The position numbers were made by a program, and so were the translations under genes. From Asterias rubens (Eukaryota; Echinodermata; Asteroidea; Forcipulatida; Asteriidae), in contig NW_022985726.1 of the NCBI RefSeq assembly GCF_902459465.1, positions 1 through 64,000 of the forward strand: a stretch of DNA of 64,000 nucleotides. The letters are read 5' to 3'. The number at the start of each line of letters is the position of its first letter. Positions within the stretch are counted from its first letter, which is position 1. This document shows positions 43,174 to 54,253 of this stretch, piece after piece. The notes below the pieces were generated by a model, which made no database searches, had not been told where the DNA came from, and saw only the letters and a list, made by a program, of their open reading frames with translations.

Positions 43174-44196
43174 TTAGAGGCGCATTTTCATTGAACATGT
43201 TTTGACCGATTTGTATCCTGTCCCCCCATAAAACCAATTAATGCCATCCGAGCTGGTAGATTCATGTGGATAATACATACCATTTAAGTTAGTATCATAG
43301 CAATACTTATACCACCATCCTCCTTTAGCATCTACAGCACAGTGAACACTGCCCCACCGATCATTATCCTTGTCCTTGGTGCTGAACATCAATCCATTGT
43401 GGTAGTGAAGTGAATCTTCTGCTGTGCTGCTAGCCTTGTATGAGCCAATCTCAAGTCTAAAACTGTCCCCATCAATCTTAAAGTGTCCATATTCAGCAAA
43501 GGATTCTTCTCCATGCCATTCGGCCATCTCAATCTTCAGCTTCCATGGTCCTGCAGACTCAGTCAGGGTACGTAGGTTCTCATTTCCAAGCCAGAATTCA
43601 CCAGATTTGTCACCAAAGCCATTCTGGTAGTCAACCCAGTTACGATAGAAATCAACACTGCCATCTTGACGCCTCTGAATGACAATCCAGCCCTCACCAT
43701 CAGTGTCCATATCGCAGTAAACTTGCAGGCCATCATTGAATCCAGCTGGGAATATTGTGTAGATACCACTCACATTATGACCTGCCTCAAGAAGCTCCTG
43801 GCAACTGCTGTATTGAGGCCCAGTGGTTGTATCAGGCTGTGTAGGGAGTGCTTGGTCAGGTAGAGAGAAGTGAGGTGTTTCTACATCAGCATCAAAGTAC
43901 ACACTACCATAGTATGTAATGAAGTCATCAGGATACTGAGCCCTGGTAGCATTGTTGAGCTCACACAGATGATCTTCTATGTTGTAATTGACTGAGTGGC
44001 ACTGAGGATCAGCATGGCAGTAACTCACACAGATGACATACGAATGAGTTACCACTTGGTTATATGAAAATTTGTCCAATTCCTTATTTTCTGCAGAAGA
44101 AAATTCTAACATCAGCTGAGAATGTTTAAACAAGTGGCAAGAGCAAATAACATGAACTGCAAGGGAAAGATGTAACAGTATTGAGAAGTACTCCAT
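43174..44196 (-). CDS. secreted apple/PAN + fibrinogen-domain lectin B (intact, variant N-terminus)
   Basis: A 340-aa protein. The fibrinogen domain is close to gene A (QRRQDGSVDFYRNW, KDKDNDRWG, KGGWWYKYCYDTNLNG), but the first about 55 residues and the 5' flank are unrelated in sequence. The signal peptide is MEYFSILLHLSLAVHVICSC, and the segment before the apple cysteines reads ENKELDKFSYNQVVTHSYVI. Apple cysteines visible are 56, 60, 66 and 78. It has an extra sequon Asn141-Val-Ser at the start of the fibrinogen domain. The 5' end matches the truncated copy at 60601-60795, so a different promoter and leader have been joined to the same mature domain, by recombination or gene conversion. 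Confidence 0.92.
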   Translation of the reverse strand: MEYFSILLHLSLAVHVICSCHLFKHSQLMLEFSSAENKELDKFSYNQVVTHSYVICVSYCHADPQCHSVNYNIEDHLCELNNATRAQYPDDFITYYGSVYFDADVETPHFSLPDQALPTQPDTTTGPQYSSCQELLEAGHNVSGIYTIFPAGFNDGLQVYCDMDTDGEGWIVIQRRQDGSVDFYRNWVDYQNGFGDKSGEFWLGNENLRTLTESAGPWKLKIEMAEWHGEESFAEYGHFKIDGDSFRLEIGSYKASSTAEDSLHYHNGLMFSTKDKDNDRWGSVHCAVDAKGGWWYKYCYDTNLNGMYYPHESTSSDGINWFYGGTGYKSVKTCSMKMRL

Positions 44197-44742
44197 GCTG
44201 AGACAAAGTTACTTTTAAACTACAATGTGGAGGTAATCAAGACTAGAATAATTGTATTGGAGTTTGTAACAGAGAGAAGTTAACTACAACCCCAATTCCA
44301 TTCAAGTGTTGCATCTATCTGCTGTACATCTGTAGTTGTCTGCCACGATACAGGATTGCATCGCTTACATGCAAGTAAAAAGCTGACCGTAAAACACGAA
44401 CCCAATCTGACGTGGTAACTAATTAAATCTGATAGGCTTATAAAGTGTCTTCACTGAATTTGAAGTGAGTTTGGTCTCACGTATAGCGACCAATTAAGGT
44501 TCCAAGGACTTTGTTTCTATTGACGTCAGAAGCCAGGAAGGCAAAAATAAAACTAACAAAATAAGTTTGAAACAGACCTTAAAACACGATTCAAATTTGA
44601 GTAAGGTAACTAATTAAAGCCAATGTGATTAATTTAACCCTTCAGAAACCATGGCTGCCACAAGCCCCTTGCACCTAAATGCCTATAGTTGCTGCACACA
44701 GCCGTTACATTTGACCCACTACAATTCACACAGTGTTGTTAA

Positions 44743-45551
44743 AGGGCACCTGGAAATAGATTTTTTTTCTCCTTCAAACACTAGAGTATATGTTCCTGAA
44801 CAATAAAATAATTTTTGAGTAATTGTTTTTGACGATTTATATGTTTAACAAATTAAATAAAGTTGTGTGAGGGGTGACTCCGCCTACCCCTTTTGTGACG
44901 TCAATCGAGGAAGACTTTGCCACGATCGAACATCGAACACACGTACGTGCAAGTACATTCAAGTTCTGGACGTGAGTTTGTACGTTTGAAAAAGTTTTTT
45001 TCTTGCATTTTTCTGGCGATGTCAACCAGGTGTATTGCTGCTTGATGCAGCAAAACAACTAAAGATGGTGTCAGTTTGCCAAGTCTTTTCCAGCGCTGTG
45101 CGGCAAACACTTCAAGCCGTCGTGCTTCGAGAATCTGGAATACACTACACATTTTGACATGAAGAGAAAAGTTCTTTTCTAAAACATGACGCCATCCCAA
45201 TAATTTTTCCAGCTAGTGGGGAAGTCGAAGAAGGTACCTGAAAGATGTAACGAACCTAAAGGAGCATTTGCCTAACGTGAACAAAATCAGGTATTGTTTC
45301 AACTTTGAGGGCATGTATTTAGCTTGCGCCAACCGTCACTATGCTGTGTTGGCACTGCATGCGATTCATCGCGCCTCGATTGACGTCACGAACAGCGCCC
45401 TCTCAGGTCGGGCTTTTTTTTCCAATTTGTAAAAAACATGGTAACTAATTTATGTAAACCTTAGTTAGTTGTTTATTCATATTCCACTCATCAAAACACA
45501 TATTTTAGTGACAAAAGCTTTATTTTGACAAAATACCACTTCCAGGTGACT
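44743..45551 (+). mobile_element. TTAA-flanked Kolobok-like element, copy 2
   Basis: TTAA (44739-44742) then AGGGCACCTGG; the right end is TTCCAGGTGACT then TTAA (45552-45555). The interior contains the decayed THAP-like segment (CIAA, then a stop, then CSKTTKDGVSLP) near 45020-45075 and LKHDAIP-like codons near 45188-45215. 809 bp. Confidence 0.8.
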
Positions 45552-45555
45552 TTAA

Positions 45556-46034
45556 GGATATGAGTAGATATGATATTTTACACTATATTTTGTGTCAAGT
45601 TTGCACCCCAATTTCTAAAATCAAAATATCTTTTCTGTTTAGGTTACTTTTGTTGAAATTTCTCATGAAACAATGTGATTCAGTAAAAGAACAGTGTTTG
45701 CAATGTATGGGCATTTTGCAATGACCATACAGTAATTAATGGTCTCTTAAAGGCTAAAAATGTTTAATGAAGACAGTTTTCTCATCTATTTTGAAGCGAT
45801 TGTAGCCTCACACAAACAATTAGGTTTCCAATTACTGTGTTGTTATTGTTATTAGTAGCCAGTAAGCTAGAAGAGAATTTGCAGTCGAATCACTGATTAG
45901 ATTGCATCTTCAAATAAGCAATTGAAAGCTAACCTTAAAAATTGCAACTCCAGCCTCGTTTTTAGATGGGTGTTACTGTTACGTTTGTCTAAAGTTGACC
46001 AGTATTGAAGCCTATAAACTTTTAAGAAGTGGAG
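45556..46034. other. spacer within the segmental duplication
   Basis: AT-rich with no gene; duplicated at 62108-62585. Confidence 0.4.
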
Positions 46035-46974
46035 CCTCACACTCTATGGCAATCAATTAGGACTACGGTGACTGTGTCATTGTTGGCAATAGCCAGCAAG
46101 GCTAGTGGTGAAGTTAATTGTCATAGAAAAAGAGTTTAAAACCGACCTTAAAACACGAATTTAGCCTGAGCAGGCAACCAATTAAAGCTGATATTCTATA
46201 AAGAAGTAAGATCCATATAGATTTTTGAACCAAGTGGAGCCTCGCATTTTTATGGCAATCAATTAGGTCACCAAGGACTGTGTCTTTCGGGCTGTAGCCA
46301 GCGAAGCAAGTGGTGAAGTTAATTGTCATAGAAAAAGAGTTGAAACCGACCTTAAAACACGAATTTAGCCTGAGCAGGCAACCAATTAAAGCTGATATTC
46401 TATAAAGAAGTAAGATCCATATAGATTTTGGAACCAAGTGGAGCCTCGCATTTTTATGGCAATCAATTAGGTCACCAAGGACTGTGTCGTTCGGGCTGTA
46501 GCCAGCGAAGCAAGTGGTGAAGTTAATTGTCATAGAAAAAGAGTTGAAAACCGACCTTAAAACACAAATTTAGCCTGAGCAGGTAACCAATTAAAGCTGA
46601 TATTCTTTCCAGAAGTAAGATCCATGTAGATTTGGAACCAAGTGGAGCCTGGCATTTTCATGGCAATCAATTAGGTCACCAAGGACTGTGTCGTTCGGGC
46701 TATAGCCAGCAAAGCTAGTGGTGAAGTTGTCATAGAAAAAGAGTTGAAAACCGACCTTAATACACAAATTTAGCCTGAGCAGGTAACCAATTAAAGCTGA
46801 TATTCTTTCCAGAAGTAAGATCCATATAGATTTGGAACCAAGTGTAGCCTGGCATTTTCATGGCAATCAATTAGGTCACCAAGGACTGTGTTGTTCGGGC
46901 TATAGCCAGCAAAGCTAGTGGTGAAGTTGTCATAGAAAAAGAGTTGAAAACTTACCTTAAAACCCAAATTTAGT
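46035..46974. repeat. 204-bp satellite, about five units
   Basis: The motif AATCAATTAGG recurs at 46054, 46261, 46465, 46669 and 46869 (spacing 200-207). Units share GTGGTGAAGTTAATTGTCAT, CCTTAAAACACGAATTTAGC and AATTAAAGCTGATATTCT. The first unit is the most diverged. Open frames here (for example 46533-46114) are by-products of the repeat. Confidence 0.93.
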
Positions 46975-47400
46975 AACAATAATAATGAAAACTTATAAAG
47001 CGCTCAAATCCACAGAAGTGCTCATGGCGCTAAAATACAAACAATAGAATTAAAATAATATACAATAACAACAACAAAAATTAAAATGTAGACCTAAGTT
47101 GAGGGAAATCTAGAACATGTGGTATAGAATACAATAATACAAATGCAATATTTAAGAAAAACATCCTAAAAGGTAACAAAAATAACAATAATTAAACCAT
47201 TGAATCAAATGCCTGTTTGAAAAGATGTGTTTTCAGTTGTTTTTTAAATTGGGTCAAAGAAACGCAGGCAGTTTGTTCCATAGACGAGGGGCGGCATATG
47301 AAAAAGATCGGTCTCCCCATGAATGTTTGGAAATGGGCTCAATAAGGAGGCTAGAATTATAAGACCTGAGTTTTCGAGGAGGATTGTATGAGCTGAGAAG
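46975..47400 (-). mobile_element. CR1/L2-like LINE 3' fragment inserted in the satellite
   Basis: On the minus strand the frame reads WGDRSFSYAAPRLWNKLPAF, then after a frameshift KKQLKTHLFKQAFDSMV and a stop. This is the characteristic C-terminus of CR1/L2 reverse transcriptases. An AT-rich 3'UTR and an (AAT)n-like tail end at 46975. A satellite monomer is interrupted (AAATTTAG | CTGAGAAGGTAAC), so the LINE came after the satellite but before the segmental duplication. Confidence 0.85.
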
Positions 47401-47697
47401 GTAACTAATTAAAGCTGATATTCTTTAAAGAAGTAATTTTTCTCATTGATTTTGAAGCAAGTGTAGCCATCTCACACATGGCATGCAAATTAACATTGGT
47501 ATTGACGTCAGTTTTTGGAGCTTATTGAATAACGATTTGTGTGCATGATGTCTTTTGCCATATTTTAAGAGTCATACTTTATGACAGTCTTGATTACAAA
47601 TAACATCTAAGATATTCACACAAATAAAAATTATTTAAATGAATACCAAACTGCATTTCAAAGCAATATTAAAACCGTGTGTACTGTTTGTGTGTGG

Positions 47698-47789
47698 TGG
47701 GGGGGGGGGGGGGGGGGCGGGGGTTGAGGCAGCTGCAAACACTGTCAACTTGTGCATGTTTCTCCTTATGGGGGGGGGGGGGGGGGGTT
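47698..47789 (+). repeat. paired poly-G tracts
   Basis: Two runs of about 18 G (47698-47722, interrupted by one C, and 47770-47787) separated by about 50 bp. The equivalent runs in the right copy (63852-63867 and 63943-63951) are much shorter. Confidence 0.9.
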
Positions 47790-47989
47790 AACGTTTCTGG
47801 GTGAGGGTCTCCCCCAGCCTGGTTGCACCATGTTTTATAGCATTGCTGCTGTAGCTGAGTTGGATGTTGTTTTTTGTTGCTCATTAATCTCATGTATATT
47901 CATAATCTTTATCTTCCAAAGTTGTTTTTACTTTCATTCTCTCTGCAAATGAGAATCTAGTTTTGCATGACTAGGTCAAGTGTTTACAT

Positions 47990-48493
47990 AACATGTAGCT
48001 GGGCATTTCTGATTCAAAGCTGGAATATAAAGTTGTCATTCATTTATAGCCCAAGCCTTCACAAAACTATAACAAAAGTTGGTTCAACTTGATTTCAATA
48101 ATCTTATGGTACGATGCTGTTATACTTTCCACAGGCAGTGATGACCTGTTGAATGGATGGGACAACCTTAGCAGACAGTCCTTTAACATTTGAGATATCC
48201 TTGTTACTTCGGATAGACACCGGGAGACTGCACATGACATGGACTCTTCAATGGTGAGTTTCTTCAATTATTAACTCTCCTGATTTACATTAGGAGTAAT
48301 TAGAGGATTGCACTTTCTTTGTCCAGATAGGGGAGACAGTTGTATAACCTGCACTACAGTTCATCCAATATCTCTTTAGTCAGTGAAAATACTGGAATTT
48401 AGCTATTTTTGTAAAGTTTGTCAATTAACAATTTGTCAACGAGAAATGTCCTGGAATCTTGTTGAACCTACCAATGATGATACATAACATTAT
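47990..48493. other. unassigned; possible coding remnant on minus strand
   Basis: The minus frame at 48267-48067 (EESMSCAVSRCLSEVTRI...) continues in a second frame (AKVVPSIQQVITACGKYNSI), which hints at a frameshifted coding fragment. I do not recognise the protein. Confidence 0.25.
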
Positions 48494-48935
48494 ACAATTG
48501 TTGCACGCTGTGACGGGGTCCATGGCGTTTTGTACACCCTAGGGAGAAAATGGCACCCGAGGCGAAGCCGAGGGTGCCAATTCCCCTCGCGGGTGTACAA
48601 AACCCATGGACCCCAGTCACCTTGGCAACAATTGTTTTGTTATACCTTTGTTTAATTGTTCTTCCTCTTTTCAAAGTTCTGTTGTCATCTTCAAACATTA
48701 TTACGATGGACTATTCATTGTTTTATAAGCAGACAAACAAGAAACAATTCCCTCGAACCCGCGGTTGTTTCGTACAGAGCGCTGGAAATCGACCAATGCT
48801 GGGAACGATCAAGTCCGGTGTACATCACCTTTCATGTTACCCGGCCAGTCGAGCCATGTAACATGCGTTTTTGTTGTGCGTCACCTGATTGGTTCTCGAC
48901 CAATCAAACGCAGTTTGTTACCGAGGTATAACAGA
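48494..48935. mobile_element. fold-back element with nested hairpins
   Basis: CAATTGTTGCACGCTGTGAC followed by GGGGTCCATGGCGTTTTGTA is mirrored by TGTACAAAACCCATGGACCC and CAGTCACCTTGGCAACAATTG (48590-48635). Between them GGCACCCGAGGC / GCCGAGGGTGCC forms a second hairpin. GTTACCGAGGTATAACAG near 48920 may be the outer end. No ORF. Confidence 0.6.
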
Positions 48936-49320
48936 TAGTAATGGCAGTCTTTCGGTTCATATTCTAGGTAACTTTCTTCCCCTCATGATACATACATGTG
49001 CCTTGTTCTCAGTAAATGTTGATTATGTTGTCGCTGTGGGGTTTAGTGGTCTTGATCTGTCAAAGCTAGTAGGATGCAAGAGAAGAGCGCCCTCTGCCTC
49101 CAGAGCTTGGTACTCATCACCTGGCTTAACTCTGCATGTTCTGCATGTTCATAGACTTTCTATGTGGTGGGTAAATTGGTCAAAGAAATTAGACCCTACC
49201 AAGTGTGTGTAAAATTTTATATAATCATTTCTGTATCACCCCAAACAGGTTTTTTTTTTTTTTTTAGTTAAATTAGATAACAATGAAGAAACAAATCACT
49301 TAGTAAACCATGTACTGTGT
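48936..49320. repeat. segment duplicated at 54880-55080
   Basis: GCGCCCTCTGCCTCCAGAGC then TTGGTACTCATCACCTG and AATTGGTCAAAGAAATTAGA recur with changes near 54960-55075. No gene is visible. Confidence 0.6.
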
Positions 49321-49870
49321 CCCTGTTCAACCAGGTGTGCCCGTAAAACCACTATAACGCCACCACCGCGCCTAGTCAACCAGTACACCCGAGCCTTGAC
49401 GGGTACACACGTTCGTCAACCTCAGCCTGCACTGTTCTGCTAGATTTACTTATACCCCACGTACGCAGCTATATCACGCACGCAGCGGTAGTCAACCAAC
49501 GCACGCAGCGTTAGTTGACTCTCGGCGGGTAACTGGAACACACGTCAATTAACCCTGCCAACCTTCATGGCTAACTGGTACACACGTCAGTCAACCACTT
49601 GAGTCTCTCTCGCTCAAGATCCTCTATGGCATCAACCACACGCAAAAGTAGCGCACAGCAATTGTACAGAGCACCCCGTAAACAAAACAAAGAACACGTA
49701 CCTGTGGCTTCTATGGGATCTTGCACCAGACTGATTAGCCTCGTGTGTGCACACGGCGTGCACACACGACGGCCAACCCTTCGCTCCGCCTACAACACAT
49801 GCGTAGATCGGTGCAAGTCACCGACCAGCTCGCGCACGCGCCGTTGCATAACTTCGTAAACACATAGCAA
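49321..49870. other. GC-richer repeat with CGTCAGTCAACC motifs
   Basis: Diverged copies of GGTACACACGT[C/T][A/C]GTCAACC occur at about 49399, 49545 and 49579, and CGCACGCAGCG twice near 49480-49510. A palindrome GTGTGTGCACACGGCGTGCACACAC lies near 49744. The 86-codon frame (49599-49859) is basic and Ser/Arg-rich but unsupported. Confidence 0.4.
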
Positions 49871-50084
49871 ATGCACTGACCGTCACAGTACCAATGTTGT
49901 CTGCAAGTTGTAGGTGAAAATCACAACATTTGACATCTTGTAAAAACCTTCTGCACCATGGTTTGAGGATAGGGAGCTGTTAGCTTGATGAACTTCCATA
50001 GTCGGTTAGATGTTCATCTTCATCATCAAATGGAGCAAACTCTGGCAGTGCTGACAATGGTTCTCCAATGGAGAACGGTTCAGA

Positions 50085-50260
50085 CTTCCTGCAAATGTCA
50101 ATGCGTTACGAATGTTGACGTCACAGCCCTGTTCACTGTGAATTTTTCGCAAGAGTTGAGCGTTATAGTTCAACTGATGTGACTTATTCATTGCGAATTT
50201 TTGACCTAACAAATTGTATCTTAATTTCATTCACAGGAAGTATGAACCAGATTTAGTCTA
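50085..50260. mobile_element. MITE relative of the 28662-28860 element
   Basis: GGTTCAGACTTCCTGCAAAT at the left and CAGGAAGTATGAACCAG at the right form inverted ends, with the interior GTGAATTTTTCGC / GCGAATTTTTGAC. It lies just outside the flank of gene C. Confidence 0.55.
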
Positions 50261-52077
50261 GTTGTGATTGAGGAGGGGGGCTTGGAGTAGGAGTCTGGCC
50301 AGGTTGAGGGATGTATAGAGGAGGAATCACTGAAAAAGACCTAGGCATATGATGTAGAGTCAGAATGAATAGTAGAGACAGAAATAAGCAGGCAGAATGA
50401 CAAGAAAGATTAACATGACTGGTATGAGCTGATTCTTTTATTTCATCACATGGTGGCTGTGAAATAGCCTGAATTACAAACAACAAAATGAATTTGATTC
50501 TGGCTGATGGGTCTGCACTAATGGTAAACTGTTGATGCTGATCATTGAATGAGAATACTAAACTAATCTGAGTGTTACTAGATTGGATGTTAGTTACAGG
50601 TACAATGTTCAGATTGTCATTTGAGGATGAAGGTTTTTATAGGGGAAATCTGTTTTTATAAAACTTGGATGACCATCACTTTTTAAGTTGTCTTCGAAAC
50701 CAGCTTGTTTTGTTGATAAGCTCTGTACTTAAACCCCAGTTCTTGTTCTCATGAATGGATTGTTGACCATGCAGAGCATGTTATTTTTGTGCATTTTTAA
50801 AAACTACTCTTTGGTGCAGTTAATAAGTGAAGATTTAAAACACAAATAAAACTGATACTATTTGAGTTGCAAACATTTCCAAAATACAGCAACGGATGTT
50901 TGTTGTGAAAATCCATATTGCATTAAGACTTTCTTACTTCATTTGAAGTTTTTATAATATATGATTATATTGCTGTATTAGGTCAAAAACAGTAAGTCCT
51001 CTCTATAACAATGTAGTATATCAGAAATCAGCTGAATAATATCTAGCATTTTAGTTTAAAATATTTGTCATATTTCGTTGAAAATTTTTATGAACTAATA
51101 TAAACTTTCAAAAACTCCCTAAGGGTCATTACAGTGTTACTTGGTTCACATCAAAAACAGCCTAATTTCCAAAGATCTAGAAAACAAATTGAATTAAAAA
51201 CAAACCACATTTCTTGTTCAAAGCCGATATAACAAATTGTTGCCTATCAAGAAAGACGATTTAAATATCTTCATGTCAAATCTATATACTTTTGAACTAG
51301 TATTGGTAATTGATAACTATTTTGCTTGAGTATCTCCTTTTAAATTGGGAAAATACAAACTTCCTTCTATTTATATACATCCAAGACTACATTTACTTTT
51401 CTTCAGATAAATGTCTACAACCTATTTACATTTGATTTAATTGAATGCTTGACGTGCCTCTTGCGGTTGGCTTTTGTGAACTACAATGATCTTTACAGCC
51501 TAATGAACTTGAAGGAGCGATGTTTGACCAGCATGAATGCTAAACTGCTGTAATTGAATTGCTCATTTTGTAAGATGAATGCTGATGCAAAAGGGGCAAT
51601 CATTTTCAAACGAAATCGAAAATGCTTGATATTAAATTGAGTGAATTCTTACTGAAAGTGGTAAGGCAAACCAATCAAATACATTTAAATTTGCAGATAC
51701 CAGCAAAACCATACAGATCTACAAATCACCATTGATATCTAGCCTACAGCAAACGTTAATTGTTTTAAAAGGTTTTTCTTTTAGTAATATTCATTACATT
51801 GAATTAAAAAGATTTGCAAAATTCGCTGAAGGTGCATTAAATTAATGAGGTGCTCAAAAAGTCTCTTCATTTTACAATTCCATGTGCGGTCTGCTGTTTT
51901 CAATAACAACATGCAATCTCAAAATACAACTCATCAAACTTCTAGAAGGGTGGTTGAGAGCAGTTTGCTTTTTAAAGGGTTAAACAGAATAGTAGTATAA
52001 CAAACTATTTAATGTTTTTTTTTGGTTCAAGAATTAGCTTCCCAATCTTTTTTCCAGTGTTCTATAGTGTAAAAGTT
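50255..52077. repeat. conserved 3' flank of lectin gene C
   Basis: Paralogue of the A flank, with the about 290-bp stretch corresponding to 34965-35260 deleted, as in D. The shared 48-codon frame starts ATA here instead of ATG. Confidence 0.9.
52008..52013 (-). promoter_or_regulatory. possible polyadenylation signal ATTAAA, gene C
   Basis: Same conserved position as in the other three genes. Confidence 0.4.
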
Positions 52078-53151
52078 TTAGAGGCGCATTTTCATTGAAC
52101 ATGTTTTGACCGATTTGTATCCTGTCCCCCTATAAAACCAATTGATACCATCCAGGCTGGTAGATTCATATGGATAGTACATACCATTTAAGTTAGTATC
52201 ATAGCAACCAGTATACCACCATCCTCCTTTATTAGTTACAGCACAGTTCATCATGTTCATCATGCCCCACAGATCATTATTCTTGTCCTTAGTGGTGAAC
52301 ATCAGTCCATTGTGGTATTCAAGTGAATCTCCTGCTGTGCTGCTAGCCTTGTATGAGCCAATCTCAAGTCTAAAGTTGTTCCCATCAATCTTGAAGTGTC
52401 CATATTCAGCAAAGGATTCTTCTCCATCCCATCTGACTATCTCAATCTTCAGCTTCCATGGTCCTGCAGACTTAGTCAGGGTACGAAGGTTCTCATTTCC
52501 AAGCCAGAATTCACCAGATTTGTCACCAAAGCCATTCTGGTAGTCAACCCAGTTACGATAGAAATCAACACTGCCATCTTGTCGCCTCTGAATGACCATC
52601 CAGCCCTCACCATCAGTGTCCATGTCACAGTAGACTTGCAGGCCATCATTGAATCCAGCAGGGAATATTGTGTAGATACCACTCACATGACCTGCTTCGA
52701 GAAGCTCCTGGCAACTGCTGTATTGAGGCCCAGAGGAGATGGTTGTATCAGGCTCTGTAGGGAGTGCTTGGTCAGGTAGAGAGAGGTAAGGTGTTTCTAC
52801 ATCAGCATCAAAGTACACACTACCATAGTGTGTCATGAAGTCATCAGGATACTGAGCCCTGGTAGCATTGTTGAGCTCACACAGATGATCTTCTATGTTG
52901 TAATTGACTGAGTGGCACTGAGGATCAGCATGGCAGTAACTCACACAGAGGACATGAGACCAAGTAACTTTTGATTGATATGAAAGTTGAAGTAATTTTC
53001 TATTTTCTGCAGATAGAAACTCTCTCATATTTGTCTTACAGGCAGCTGCATCAGAAGCTGTTGTTTGATTGATGTTCAAAATGATGAGTGTAAGAGTGAT
53101 AGCTGCATGTAGCATCAGGAGTTGTGCATGAGAAGCCATCATACATTGCAT
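52078..53151 (-). CDS. secreted apple/PAN + fibrinogen-domain lectin C (intact, single exon)
   Basis: A 357-aa protein, the closest relative of gene A, with the same signal peptide, apple cysteines and fibrinogen core. It differs by two small in-frame insertions: three residues in the linker (TISSGP for TAIGP-type spacing) and a tandem MMN duplication just before the third fibrinogen cysteine (GMMNMMNCAV, from a 9-nt repeat at about 52247-52264). The second insertion lies in the loop between the calcium site and Cys3, close to the ligand pocket in other fibrinogen-domain lectins. The calcium-site stretch reads KDKNND, so one Asp of the A-type KDKDND is Asn. The Asn-Ala-Thr sequon of the apple domain is kept. 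The 5' flank is shared with A and D. Confidence 0.92.
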   Translation of the reverse strand: MQCMMASHAQLLMLHAAITLTLIILNINQTTASDAAACKTNMREFLSAENRKLLQLSYQSKVTWSHVLCVSYCHADPQCHSVNYNIEDHLCELNNATRAQYPDDFMTHYGSVYFDADVETPYLSLPDQALPTEPDTTISSGPQYSSCQELLEAGHVSGIYTIFPAGFNDGLQVYCDMDTDGEGWMVIQRRQDGSVDFYRNWVDYQNGFGDKSGEFWLGNENLRTLTKSAGPWKLKIEIVRWDGEESFAEYGHFKIDGNNFRLEIGSYKASSTAGDSLEYHNGLMFTTKDKNNDLWGMMNMMNCAVTNKGGWWYTGCYDTNLNGMYYPYESTSLDGINWFYRGTGYKSVKTCSMKMRL

Positions 53152-53219
53152 GTAGAGTCAGCCTTGGTTGATATAGATTTGTTCAAGACCAATATCTCAA
53201 AATGAGTAAGCTGACGCTT

Positions 53220-53837
53220 CACTGCTTGATCTTATGGCATGTCAATTTAGGTGGTATGCTGTAATTGGTTACTCCTGGTCACATGTTGGAAAGGCGCTAG
53301 CAGGAGTGATATGGTTGGTTGCCTGGGTGTTTTGTCTTTACCTCAAGCATGAAATTCAATTACTTTAAAATAAATACCAACTTGGTTAAAAAGTGTCCTT
53401 GTATTGGAACTACCAGGCAATTGTGTGCAAATCCACAGACAGTGAAAACAATGCTAGAGGTAGAAAATAATTTAATAAGTTTGCCGTTTTTTGTTATGAT
53501 CAAGTTCCATTCAAACAACTTATATGACTCTTCCTTGTGGATATAACCACCATAAGGAGTTCACAAGAAATTTGTCAACCTGAGGTGTGTGTGTTCTTTG
53601 CTTTGGTGTATTGAGCACGGCATCAAGACCGGTGCAAATCAATATTTGCAGCCTCGACGCACGTTTTTTGAAATTATAAATTGTCGTTTTGAAAGATGTT
53701 CACTCTTGAGTGAAAAAAAGGGTTAAAAATAGCTGTAGTTATTAAATTAACTTACATTTCACCTTGAAAGCTGTGTGTACATGTCATCAAAGCCCAAGCC
53801 CATTTCAATGTATGGAAAAGGCAAGGCATTACTAGTT
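53220..53837. repeat. 5' flank of gene C, duplicated upstream of gene D
   Basis: GCTGTAATTGGTTACTCCTG, AGGAGTGATATGGTTGGTTG, TTTGCCGTTTTTTGTTATGA and ACTAGTTTGAGTGGCACATT recur at 58110-58790. No ORF. Confidence 0.8.
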
Positions 53838-54083
53838 TGAGTGGCACATTTTCATGGAACAGTGTTTGACCCATTTACTTGTAATCACCAGAATAAATTA
53901 ATGCATACCATCATATCTGGTGGTTTTGATATGGACAATTTATATTAGAACAATATCATGCCTTCAACCAGCATCATCCTTTGTACTGCACATCACAGTT
54001 CTGGTACTGCCCCATCCCACTGATGATTATTGTCCTTGCCCACAGTGCTGAACATCATTCCATCGTGGTAATCAATTTCATCA
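53838..54083 (-). pseudogene. decayed last exon of a fibrinogen-domain lectin
   Basis: On the minus strand it encodes DEIDYHDGMMFSTVGKDNNH and on to a frameshift before the Cys3 region. An in-frame stop interrupts the part matching KGGWW. It aligns with the C-terminal third of genes A-D but is much more diverged. Homology begins at AAAG|TGATGAA, i.e. directly after an AG, as expected of an exon start after an intron, whereas A-D run on without interruption. Confidence 0.75.
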
Positions 54084-54167
54084 CTTTTCGTGTTCATAAC
54101 TGCTCTTGTTTTATACGCATGTGTAAAACTAAAAATACGTTTTTTGGAGTTAAACAGAGAACAATTG

Positions 54168-54253
54168 ACTAGAGTGGGATCCGAACCAATGACATTTGGA
54201 TTAACGTGCCGGCGCTGTAATCCAAAGGTCGTTGGTTCAAATCCCACTCTAGC
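54168..54253. repeat. tRNA-like palindrome 1
   Basis: CTAGAGTGGGATCCGAACCA and on to TTGGATTA is mirrored by TAATCCAAAGGTCGTTGG then TTCAAATCCCACTCTAG. Each arm carries a B-box-like GGTTCRAATCC, and CTGTAATCC resembles the anticodon end of tRNA-Tyr, so it looks like two inverted tRNA 3' halves. It cannot fold as a normal tRNA. Confidence 0.7.

Larger units (their letters stand above)
44100..47990. repeat. segmental duplication, left copy
   Basis: Colinear with 60700-64000, and probably beyond the window, at an offset of about 16.6 kb. It includes the 5' end of gene B, a TTAA element, the 204-bp satellite, a LINE tail and G-tracts. The satellite here has two more units than the right copy. 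Confidence 0.93.

Noticed and set aside
46114-46533. 139-codon repetitive membrane-like protein on the minus strand
   Set aside because: It is a by-product of the 204-bp satellite (204 is a multiple of 3, so the frame repeats); phase is lost in neighbouring units of other lengths.
53993-54247. 84-codon minus-strand protein containing MGFEPTTFGLQRR
   Set aside because: Its start lies in the tRNA-like palindrome and its end is a decayed lectin exon; it is a chance fusion across a likely splice site.
54168-54253. A functional tRNA-Tyr gene
   Set aside because: It is a palindrome of two 3' halves; no D arm or 5' acceptor strand exists.
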